A program made the translations under genes and the position numbers. Positions 25,084-32,422 of a DNA stretch of 32,422 nt are shown here, piece by piece (position 1 is the stretch's first letter; every line of letters starts with the position of its first letter). Source of the stretch: Rhizobacter sp. (lineage in GTDB: Bacteria; Pseudomonadota; Gammaproteobacteria; Burkholderiales; Burkholderiaceae_C). Below the pieces are notes generated by a model that had not been told where the DNA came from, searched no databases, and saw only the letters and a program-made list of their open reading frames with translations. Location: assembly GCA_017986065.1 (NCBI GenBank), contig JAGNWJ010000022.1:1-32422 (forward strand). The letters run 5' to 3'.

Positions 25084-26540
25084 ATACCGCACTCCACAAG
25101 GCCGCCCCAGCCCTGCCGATCGGCCCGGCCGCACGGGATGCAAAGCCTGCACCGGCATGTGCGTCGAGCTACCTGCTCGACGTGCCGCAGCAAGGCGTGC
25201 AGCGCGCGCTCGCGCGCGGCTGGCTGTGGCTGGGTCTGATCGCGCTGATCGGCGCCGGCCTGTTCTCGATCCTTCTGGTGCTGTCGCGCACGCCGGGGTT
25301 GAACCGCTGGTTGCCGGTGGCCGACTTCTTTCGCGTCGCGCTCGTCGTGCACGTCGACCTGTCCGTGCTCGTGTGGTTCGTCGCCCTCGCCGGTCTGCTG
25401 TGGAACCTGAACGGCTCGGCGCGCGGCGCCGCCTGGGGCTGGGCCGCGCTGGCGCTGTGCTCGGTCGGCACCGCGTTCATGGCGCTGGCGCCGTTCGTGT
25501 CGCGCGCCGAGCCGGTCATGGCCAATTACATCCCCGTGCTCGACGGGCCTTTCTTCATGGTCGGCCTTCTGGTGTTCGGGGCCGGCACCTGCATGCTGGT
25601 GTTGCGCAGCCTGATCACGGCCCCCAAGGTCGGCACCGCATTCGACGGCGCCGGCGCGCTGCGCTTCGGCCTGAATGCCGCGGCGGCAGCGGCGGCGGTC
25701 GCGCTGGGCGCGTTCGCCGCCTCGTACGCCGCCGTGCCGCACGCGCTGGAGGGCAAGGCTTACTACGAGATCCTGTTCTGGGGCGGTGGACATGCCCTGC
25801 AGTTCACCTGGACGCTGCTGATGCTGGTCGGCTGGCTGTGGCTGGCCAGTGCTTGCGGTGCACGTCTGCCGCTGAGCCCGCGCGTCACACTGCTGATGCT
25901 GACTCTGGCGCTCGCCGCGGTGTTCGTCACGCCCTACGCCTATCTCGCGCACAACATCGCCTCGGTCGAACACCGCAACCTGCTGACCTGGGCGATGCGC
26001 CTGGGCGGTGGCGTGGCGATCGTTCCGATCAGCCTCGCAGTGATCCTGGGGCTGGTACGCCGACAGCCGTCGGCCCGGAGCGCGCCGGCCAGCGTCGCAC
26101 CGCTGCGTGCAGCGCTGGTGGCGTCCGTGCTTCTTTTCGGGGCTGGCGGCCTGATCGGTGTCGTCATCCAGGGCAGCAACGTGCGCATCCCGGCGCACTA
26201 TCACGGCTGCATCGTCGGGGTGACGCTGGCACTGATGGGGCTGCTCTACCACCTGCTTCCGCGGTTGGGGTATGGAACGCCTCAAGGGCGGCTGGCGACC
26301 CTGCAGCCAAGCCTGTATGGTGCGGGCCAGTTGATGCACATCGTCGGACTGGTCTGGTCGGGCGGCTATGGCGTGCAGCGCAAGGTGGCCGGCGCCGAGC
26401 AGGTGCTGCGCAGTCCGGGCGAAGTGGCCGGCATGGCACTGATGGGACTGGGCGGCGCGGTGGCGATCGTCGGCGGGCTGTTGTTCGTCTGGGTGGTGAT
26501 GCGTTCCTTGCGCCCCGAAGCCGAGGCCGTCAGCGCATGA
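25080..26540 (+). CDS. Heme-copper oxidase subunit I-like protein lacking the helix VII His pair
   Basis: The 486-residue polytopic protein belongs to the heme-copper superfamily by pattern. His 91 (VVHVDLSVLVWF) and His 375 could bind the low-spin heme, His 373 (IPAHYHGCIVGV) the high-spin heme, and His 238 (FWGGGHALQF) a CuB-type metal. The adjacent His-His pair that supplies two CuB ligands is absent; the nearest candidates are His 291 and His 298 in YLAHNIASVEHRN. The cross-linked Tyr motif is also missing. It is therefore unlikely to be an O2 reductase and may not bind CuB normally. It overlaps both neighbours by four bases. Annotation as cbb3 subunit I would be misleading: no CcoO or CcoP homologue is present. 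Confidence 0.72.
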   Translation: MNTALHKAAPALPIGPAARDAKPAPACASSYLLDVPQQGVQRALARGWLWLGLIALIGAGLFSILLVLSRTPGLNRWLPVADFFRVALVVHVDLSVLVWFVALAGLLWNLNGSARGAAWGWAALALCSVGTAFMALAPFVSRAEPVMANYIPVLDGPFFMVGLLVFGAGTCMLVLRSLITAPKVGTAFDGAGALRFGLNAAAAAAAVALGAFAASYAAVPHALEGKAYYEILFWGGGHALQFTWTLLMLVGWLWLASACGARLPLSPRVTLLMLTLALAAVFVTPYAYLAHNIASVEHRNLLTWAMRLGGGVAIVPISLAVILGLVRRQPSARSAPASVAPLRAALVASVLLFGAGGLIGVVIQGSNVRIPAHYHGCIVGVTLALMGLLYHLLPRLGYGTPQGRLATLQPSLYGAGQLMHIVGLVWSGGYGVQRKVAGAEQVLRSPGEVAGMALMGLGGAVAIVGGLLFVWVVMRSLRPEAEAVSA

Positions 26541-28429
26541 TCCGTCGCCTGCAAGCATTGCTTCAGTGGCTGTTCATGCAGGTCGAGGCGCTGTTCAACA
26601 GCGCCTTCGGCGACCGGCTGAATCCGCTGTATCACCTCGGAGCGATCGGCTTCTTCCTGTTCTGGATCGTCGCCGGCACCGGCCTCTATCTCTACGCCTT
26701 CTTCGAGACCGGTGTGGCCGGCGCGCACGCTTCGGTCGAAGCACTGACGCATCGGCAATGGTTCGCTGGCGGCATCCTGCGCAGCGTGCACCGCTATGCG
26801 TCGGATGCGATGGTGCTGGCGATGCTGATCCACATGCTGCGCCACTTCGCGTTCGATCGCATTCGCGGCTTCCGCTGGTTCTCGTGGCTCACCGGCGTGG
26901 TTCTGATCTGGCTGGTGTATGTCACCGGCATCAATGGCTACATGCTGCCGTGGGATCGCGTGGCGCAGTTTGTCGTCGTTGCCGTGTTCGAGTGGCTGGA
27001 TGCGGTGCCGACCTTCGGCGGCACGCTGATGCGTAACTTCATCTACGCGAGCAGCGTCAATGACCGCCTGTTCTCGCTGCTGGCGTTCATGCACATCGGC
27101 GTGTCCCTGGCGGTGTTGCTTCTGCTTTGGGTGCATGTTCAGCGTGTACCCAAGGCCAGGACCAGCCCGCCGCGGCCGATCATGGCCAGCCTTGCGCTGA
27201 CGTTGCTGGCACTCGCACTTGTGCGGCCGGCGCTCAGCCAAGGCGGCGCGGCCGATCTGGGCATCGCGGCCGGCACGCTGGCGCTTGACTGGTTCTATCT
27301 GCCGCTGCTGCCGTTGCTGTACCTGTGGCCGCTGCCGCAGGTCTGGCTGCTGGTGGGTGCGGGCACGGCGCTGCTCGTTGCCCTGCCCTGGCTGCCGCCG
27401 CGCTGGCGCCGCGGCGCCACGCGCGCGCACCAGGTCACGGTGCATCCGCTCGGGCAACGGCTGACCGTCCGCGTGGGTGAAACGATTCTCGAAGCCGGTC
27501 TGCGCGATGGGTTGGCGCTGCCTTATGAATGCCGCAACGGTGGTTGCGGCGTGTGCATCTGCACTGTGCTGCAGGGCAACGTCGATCACGGTGCCTATCA
27601 ACCCAGTGTGCTGACCGATGCGAAGCGCGCGGCGGGCGAGACGCTGATGTGTTGCGCCAGACCGCTCGGCGACCTGGAGATTGAACTCGATTCGGGTCCC
27701 CCGCCGGTGCGGGCGCCCGTCACCACCCATTTGGCACGGATCGACCGCCTCGAACATCTATCCGACGACGTTGTGCGGCTGGGCCTGTCGCTGCCCGAAG
27801 AGCCGACGATCGCATTCAAGGCCGGCCAGTACATCAACATCCTGCTCGACGACGGGCAGCGACGAGCGTTCTCGTTCGCGAACCCGCCGCAGCACGACGA
27901 CCACATCGAACTGCATGTTCGCCGGGTCCCCGGTGGACGCTTCACCGGACTGGTGTTCACACAGATGAAGGTCGGCGACATGCTGCGCTTCGAAGGGCCC
28001 TTGGGCACCTTCACGCTGCGGGACAGCGAGCACCCGATCTTGTTCGTCGCAGGGGCGACCGGCTTCGCACCGATCAAGAGCATCGTCGAGGATGCTTTCG
28101 CGCGCGGCGTCGCACGACCGATGTGGTTGTACTGGGGCGTTCGGCGGCGCGCCGATCTGTATGCATTCGACCTGGCCGAGGCGTGGCAGCGTGAGCATTC
28201 GAACTTCCATTTTGTCCCGGTGTTGTCGCGCGCTGAAGAGGGCGATGGATGGACCGGCCGCTGCGGGCTGGTCCACGAGGTGATGCTGGCCGACTTTCCG
28301 GATCTGCACGGCTTCGAGGTCTACGTCTGCGGGTCGATGAGGATGGTCGATGCAGCTGTACCCGCGTTCCTCTCACAGGGGCTGGACGATGGGCTGTGCT
28401 TCACCGATGCGTTCCTGCCGTCGACCTAA
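26537..28429 (+). CDS. Cytochrome b - [2Fe-2S] ferredoxin - FAD/NAD(P)H reductase fusion
   Basis: The 630-residue protein joins a cytochrome b half (residues 15-205; H-x13-H pairs at 85/99 and 186/200, with GYMLPWDR), two or more further helices, a plant-type ferredoxin domain (300-385; Cys 332, 337, 340 and 372), and a ferredoxin-reductase module (395-630). The reductase has RAFSFAN (443-449) for FAD, GATGFAP (506-512) for NAD(P)H, and CGSMRM near the end. The soluble part is like the reductases of aromatic-ring oxygenases (toluene or phenol hydroxylase). The fusion suggests electron exchange between NAD(P)H and membrane b hemes or quinones, in either direction. The start overlaps the previous stop (ATGA). 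It is the last gene of the operon and is followed by a perfect hairpin. I know of no described function for this architecture. Confidence 0.82.
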   Translation: MIRRLQALLQWLFMQVEALFNSAFGDRLNPLYHLGAIGFFLFWIVAGTGLYLYAFFETGVAGAHASVEALTHRQWFAGGILRSVHRYASDAMVLAMLIHMLRHFAFDRIRGFRWFSWLTGVVLIWLVYVTGINGYMLPWDRVAQFVVVAVFEWLDAVPTFGGTLMRNFIYASSVNDRLFSLLAFMHIGVSLAVLLLLWVHVQRVPKARTSPPRPIMASLALTLLALALVRPALSQGGAADLGIAAGTLALDWFYLPLLPLLYLWPLPQVWLLVGAGTALLVALPWLPPRWRRGATRAHQVTVHPLGQRLTVRVGETILEAGLRDGLALPYECRNGGCGVCICTVLQGNVDHGAYQPSVLTDAKRAAGETLMCCARPLGDLEIELDSGPPPVRAPVTTHLARIDRLEHLSDDVVRLGLSLPEEPTIAFKAGQYINILLDDGQRRAFSFANPPQHDDHIELHVRRVPGGRFTGLVFTQMKVGDMLRFEGPLGTFTLRDSEHPILFVAGATGFAPIKSIVEDAFARGVARPMWLYWGVRRRADLYAFDLAEAWQREHSNFHFVPVLSRAEEGDGWTGRCGLVHEVMLADFPDLHGFEVYVCGSMRMVDAAVPAFLSQGLDDGLCFTDAFLPST

Positions 28430-28442
28430 CCTGCAACTGAGC

Positions 28443-28494
28443 GTCACCACTGTCGCCAGCCCACCACCCGCTGCGGGCTGGCGACAGTGGTGAC
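28443..28494. terminator. Perfect 20-bp inverted repeat after the operon
   Basis: Positions 28443-28462 and 28475-28494 are exact reverse complements of 20 bases, with a 12-base loop. The hairpin lies 13 bases after the stop of the last operon gene. No T-run follows on the plus strand, so it may act as an mRNA 3'-end stabiliser or a factor-assisted terminator rather than a classic intrinsic one. Confidence 0.7.
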
Positions 28495-28519
28495 CCACAT
28501 CGACCTCGGCAGCCGGGCC

Positions 28520-28816
28520 GAGGCAACGCCTTGATTCGCACCGGCTCTCAAGCCGGTGCCGCAGCCTCGCTTCGAGTAGCTCGAAATCCGAGGTCACGTG
28601 CCGGCACTTGCCGGCCTGCTTGGCCTGGTACATCGCGGCATCGGTGGCTTTCCGAATGGCATGCGCCGACAGGTCCGAGTCCGCGCACGCAGCCAGGCCG
28701 ATCGATGCCGAGACCTCGAGCCGCAGCGCACCGATCCGGTAAGGCTTCGGCAGGCGGCTATCGATGAGTGCATCGGCGGTCTGAAGGGCCCTGCGGACAA
28801 CGAGATTGATGGGCAT
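28520..28816 (-). pseudogene. GGDEF domain C-terminal fragment
   Basis: On the minus strand the translation holds the last third of a diguanylate cyclase domain: ALQTADALIDSRLPKPYRIG, LRLEVSASIGLA and DAAMYQAKQAGK. The GGDEF catalytic half is missing. The frame has no natural end but runs through the hairpin into the neighbouring reductase gene, so both ends are lost. It cannot make c-di-GMP and is a relic of rearrangement. The left limit is approximate. Confidence 0.75.
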
Positions 28817-28976
28817 CACTTGCGCTTGACGGCCCAGGCCACGACGACCACGAGCAGGATCAACCCCCAGATACCGCCATGGCCCCCCATCCACCACCCC
28901 ACATGCCGCCATTCATCATCGGTCCGTTCTGTACCCAGGCTGTGCCGGTGGCCAACACCGGAACTGCCCTGGCAGC
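28816..28976 (-). pseudogene. Frameshifted small Gly/Trp-rich membrane protein
   Basis: One frame gives the end of a signal peptide-like stretch (VPVLATGTAWVQNGP) then MMNGGMWGGGW. A second frame continues with MGGHGGIWGLILLVVVVAWAVKRK and a stop at 28816-28818. Joined, they make a small secreted or membrane protein of a common type with one helix. The shift lies in a G-run near 28875-28882. It is preceded without a gap by the ParB-like fragment, so the 5' part is also lost. Confidence 0.55.
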
Positions 28977-29105
28977 GATCTGATGGATCTGGCGCTTGGA
29001 ATGCAGGCGCGGGTTCTTCGGGTCGAGCTGGAGATCAGCGAGTGGCAGGACGGTAATGGTGGAGGCGGCGCGGGAGGCAGTACGAACGGGGGTGGGTTTG
29101 CGCAC
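28977..29105 (-). pseudogene. 5' fragment of a ParB-like domain protein
   Basis: From a GTG at 29103-29105 the minus strand encodes about 43 residues ending LDPKNPRLHSKRQIHQIAA, which is the start of a ParB/sulfiredoxin-type nuclease domain as found on ParB-domain DNA methylases. The match stops abruptly where the small membrane protein begins. It is a scar of deletion or insertion. From here to 29460 (about 350 bases) I find no further gene, only the hairpin before the DUF3489 gene. Confidence 0.55.
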
Positions 29106-29414
29106 GGGGTGTTCCCAGGTTGAGGGCCATGGACGGTCAAACGGATGGGGTCATGCACTGCTCCGGAGGAGTGGGGGGAATGGGTTGCTGGATCGGTGGA
29201 GGACGACGAGGTCAACGAAGCAGATGGAGGGGTGTATGTATCCACAGCATCGTCGTGGATGCCCTGCCGAATGTCCGTATGGGAGATTCGCCACGAATCG
29301 ATCGCTGTGCATTCAGGCTTCGGGAAATGGCCCCGGCCGGCGGTAGCGAGTCGTCACGGACCGAGGGTCTGGCGCGGCACAAATGACTTGATGCGTGTCG
29401 CACGCAGAGCGTTA

Positions 29415-29450
29415 CTGGTGCACCGCCGCGAAGGTCGCGGTGGACACCAG
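29415..29450 (+). promoter_or_regulatory. Hairpin overlapping the DUF3489 ribosome site
   Basis: CTGGTG (29415-29420) pairs with CACCAG (29445-29450); inside, CCGCG (29426-29430) pairs with CGCGG (29436-29440). The outer right arm abuts the GGAG ribosome site of the gene at 29461. It could lower translation of the recombination module or be a protein-binding site. No -35/-10 is evident. Confidence 0.4.
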
Positions 29451-29460
29451 GAGAAGCTCG

Positions 29461-29844
29461 ATGAAGGCGAATGCAACAGGCTCGAAGGCGACTGCAACGA
29501 AGGTCCGGTTCACGAAGAAGATCGCAGTCCCGGTGATACCAGTGGTGATCGGGAAGCCCGCACGGCGCGGGCGTGCGAAGGTCGACATTGACTTGCCGAT
29601 CGCACCGCCCGCTCCCCTCGAGCCGGTCGGCACCAGCAAGCAGGCTCGGTTGATCTCGCTGCTGAACGCAGCCCCGGGCGCGACGCTCGAACAGATGATG
29701 TCGCTCACCGGCTGGCAGGCGCACACGGTGCGCGGCACGATCAGCGGGGTGCTGCGCAAGCGGCTCGGGTTGAACGTGGTGTGCGATGTGGCGGAGGCGT
29801 CTGATGCTCGCCGCTACCGCATCGTCGCGGCGGTCGGCGCATGA
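29461..29844 (+). CDS. DUF3489 domain protein
   Basis: The 127-residue protein has a basic, low-complexity N-terminal half and a C-terminal winged-helix-like DUF3489 domain: KQARLISLLNAAPGATLEQM, then TGWQAHTVRGTISGVLRKRLGL. The domain looks like a small DNA-binding module. A GGAG site precedes the ATG. It overlaps the DUF2924 gene by four bases, and that gene overlaps the recombinase by four. The three-gene set recurs on mobile DNA in proteobacteria, as I know it, which suggests that this protein assists or controls the recombinase. No experimental role is known to me. Confidence 0.82.
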   Translation: MKANATGSKATATKVRFTKKIAVPVIPVVIGKPARRGRAKVDIDLPIAPPAPLEPVGTSKQARLISLLNAAPGATLEQMMSLTGWQAHTVRGTISGVLRKRLGLNVVCDVAEASDARRYRIVAAVGA

Positions 29845-30241
29845 GCGTGGCGGATGCGCTCGCCGAGCTCGCTGCTCTGGATCGGCCTCAACTGGTCGAG
29901 CGCTGGGCGGCGATGTTCGACCACCCTGCCCCGCGGCATGCTCAGGTCGCCATGCTGCGTGCTGCGCTGGCTTGGCGGCTTCAGATGCATGCTCTTGCCG
30001 GGGCCGGTCGGGTCGATCGAATGGTGCGGGGTCTGCGCCGATCGACTGCTTGCGCTGCTCCTTCGGAGTCGCTGGCTCCGGGGACGCGGCTGCTGCGGGA
30101 GTGGCAGGGGCAGACGCACCATGTGACGGTGCTGGCCTCGGGGTTCGAGTACTCCGGCCGGACCTGGCGCAGCCTCACTGCGATCTCGCGTTCGATCACC
30201 GGGACGGCCTGGTCCGGGCCGCTGTTCTTCGGGTTGCGCTC

Positions 30242-30245
<4 letters not shown>
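29841..30245 (+). CDS. DUF2924 domain protein
   Basis: This 134-residue protein matches DUF2924: an N-terminal helical part (ALAELAALDRPQLVERWAAMF, then MLRAALAWRLQ) and a C-terminal part with LAPGTRLLREWQGQTHHVTVLASGFEYSGRTWRSLTAISRSITGT. The family is typically encoded directly before large serine recombinases. It may be a recombination directionality or accessory factor, but that is inference. It overlaps both neighbours by four bases (ATGA and GTGA), so the module is translationally coupled. Confidence 0.88.
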
Positions 30246-31936
<1,691 letters not shown>

Positions 31937-31956
31937 CCTGATCAAACACAGATCAA

Positions 31957-31978
31957 GGCCCGCGAAAGCGGGCCTTTT
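31957..31978 (+). terminator. Terminator of the recombinase operon
   Basis: A 7-bp GC stem (GGCCCGC/GCGGGCC) with a GAAA loop and TTTT lies 20 bases after the recombinase stop. The left repeat copy has the same stem in decayed form with its T-run broken. Confidence 0.85.
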
Positions 31979-32137
31979 CGATGGCTCAGAGCCATCGCAC
32001 GGCAAAGTGGTACCGGCGAAATCGAGAACAGAGAATGGCCGGCGACTTGGCGACCATCACGCCCGAAATTGCGACCTGATGGCCGAACAGAGAATTCGGC
32101 GTCGCCCGCAGGCCCGCGCCACGCGGGGCTCGGGCAA

Positions 32138-32163
32138 GAAAAAGCCCTCCGCTAGGGAGGGCT
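32138..32163 (-). terminator. Terminator of tRNA-Ser
   Basis: On the minus strand an 8-bp stem (AGCCCTCC/GGAGGGCT, five-base loop) followed by five T residues lies about ten bases after the tRNA 3' end. It is included in the 905-bp repeat. Confidence 0.88.
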
Positions 32164-32172
32164 CGGTCTAAC

Positions 32173-32265
32173 TGGCGGAGCCGGAGGGATTCGAACCCTC
32201 GATGCAGGTTTTGCCCACATACTCCCTTAGCAGGGGAGCACCTTCGGCCACTCGGTCACAGCTCC
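32173..32265 (-). tRNA. tRNA-Ser (anticodon GCU)
   Basis: Read on the minus strand, the acceptor stem GGAGCTG pairs with CGGCTCC (one G-U), followed by discriminator G and an encoded CCA. The anticodon stem CTCCC/GGGAG holds the loop CTGCTAA, giving anticodon GCU for AGC/AGU codons. A long variable arm, typical of tRNA-Ser, and a T arm GAGGG-TTCGAAT-CCCTC are present. The 3' end is the integration boundary of the neighbouring element. The tRNA is intact. Confidence 0.96.
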
Positions 32266-32310
32266 GCAGAATTCAGCCTCGCATTCTAGCTGCTTGCATG
32301 TGCTTCGCGA

Positions 32311-32422
32311 TCACGCCGGAGCCTGTTCCAGATCGAAAGCCTTGTGCAGGGCACGAACGGCGAGCTCCATGTACTTCTCGTCGAGCACGACGCTGGTCTT
32401 GATCTCGCTGGTGGTGATCATC
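32311..32422 (-). CDS. lysC: Aspartate kinase, C-terminal end (5' part outside window)
   Basis: The last 36 codons read [20 protein letters not shown], then [16 protein letters not shown] and a TGA. This is the C-terminal ACT-domain end of LysC, the first enzyme of the aspartate family pathway (Lys, Thr, Met). The gene enters from the right edge. It runs in the same direction as the tRNA-Ser gene, whose 5' end lies 45 bases beyond its stop. Confidence 0.9.
   Translation of the reverse strand, partial: MITTSEIKTSVVLDEKYMELAVRALHKAFDLEQAPA

Noticed and set aside
25080..26540. cbb3-type cytochrome c oxidase subunit I
   Set aside because: No CcoO or CcoP genes are present, and the His pair and Tyr expected for an oxygen reductase are absent.

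Overview
The window is high-GC DNA that looks like a betaproteobacterium, probably Burkholderiales. The right edge holds the end of lysC (aspartate kinase) next to a tRNA-Ser(GCU) gene, which as I recall is a common pairing in that order, and the gene families are those of denitrifying Burkholderiales/Rhodocyclales. The taxonomic call is inference. The cargo is a nitrite-to-N2O respiration island embedded in recombinase-derived mobile DNA.

Layout. (1) 1-3567: the end of a ccoG-like iron-sulfur membrane gene (partial), then a minus-strand nnrS plus DUF2249 pair diverging from an nsrR-type NO-sensing repressor gene, with an NsrR-like operator between them. (2) 3765-7177: a haemolysin-III-like gene, an unrecognised gene, and a scar zone with a truncated HTH protein, a truncated serine recombinase, a copy of the tRNA-Ser terminator, a cluster of CAGGGAA heptamers and a truncated second haemolysin-III gene. 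(3) 7172-17358: nirE diverging from nirS-nirM-nirC-nirF-nirDL-nirG-nirH-nirJ-nirN, then a convergent dnr-type regulator. This encodes cytochrome cd1 nitrite reductase, its electron donors, and heme d1 synthesis from uroporphyrinogen III. (4) 17448-22927: a divergent ctaA-like gene, a 51-residue membrane peptide, a CuA subunit II, a heme-copper subunit I in which HPEVY is replaced by HSSQQ, ctaB and a Sco/SenC protein. I read this as an sNOR-type (NorSY-like) nitric oxide reductase, not an oxygen reductase. (5) 22944-28429: four overlapping genes encoding two large cytochrome b fusions (one to a 2x[4Fe-4S] ferredoxin and an MvhD domain, the other to a [2Fe-2S] ferredoxin and a flavin reductase), a His-rich membrane-anchored protein and a heme-copper-like subunit I without the usual His-His pair. 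I know of no described function for this set. (6) 28430-32178: a perfect 20-bp hairpin, a graveyard of gene fragments, and the mobile module DUF3489-DUF2924-large serine recombinase. (7) tRNA-Ser(GCU) and the end of lysC.

How it fits together. NirS reduces nitrite to NO with electrons from the small cytochromes c. The putative sNOR would reduce NO to N2O. NsrR/NnrS and Dnr provide NO sensing and tolerance. Identical TTGA-N6-TCAA boxes lie in the nirE/nirS and the ctaA/small-peptide intergenic regions, so both halves are probably switched on together by Dnr. No nosZ, nar/nap or norCB is present in the window.

Two 905-bp direct repeats (5747-6651 and 31274-32178, constant offset 25,527 bp) each end at the last bases of tRNA-Ser. 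This suggests that 6652-32178 is one integrative element of 25.5 kb carrying the whole pathway, integrated in tandem with the remains of an earlier element. Functional calls come from reading translations by eye; no database search was run.
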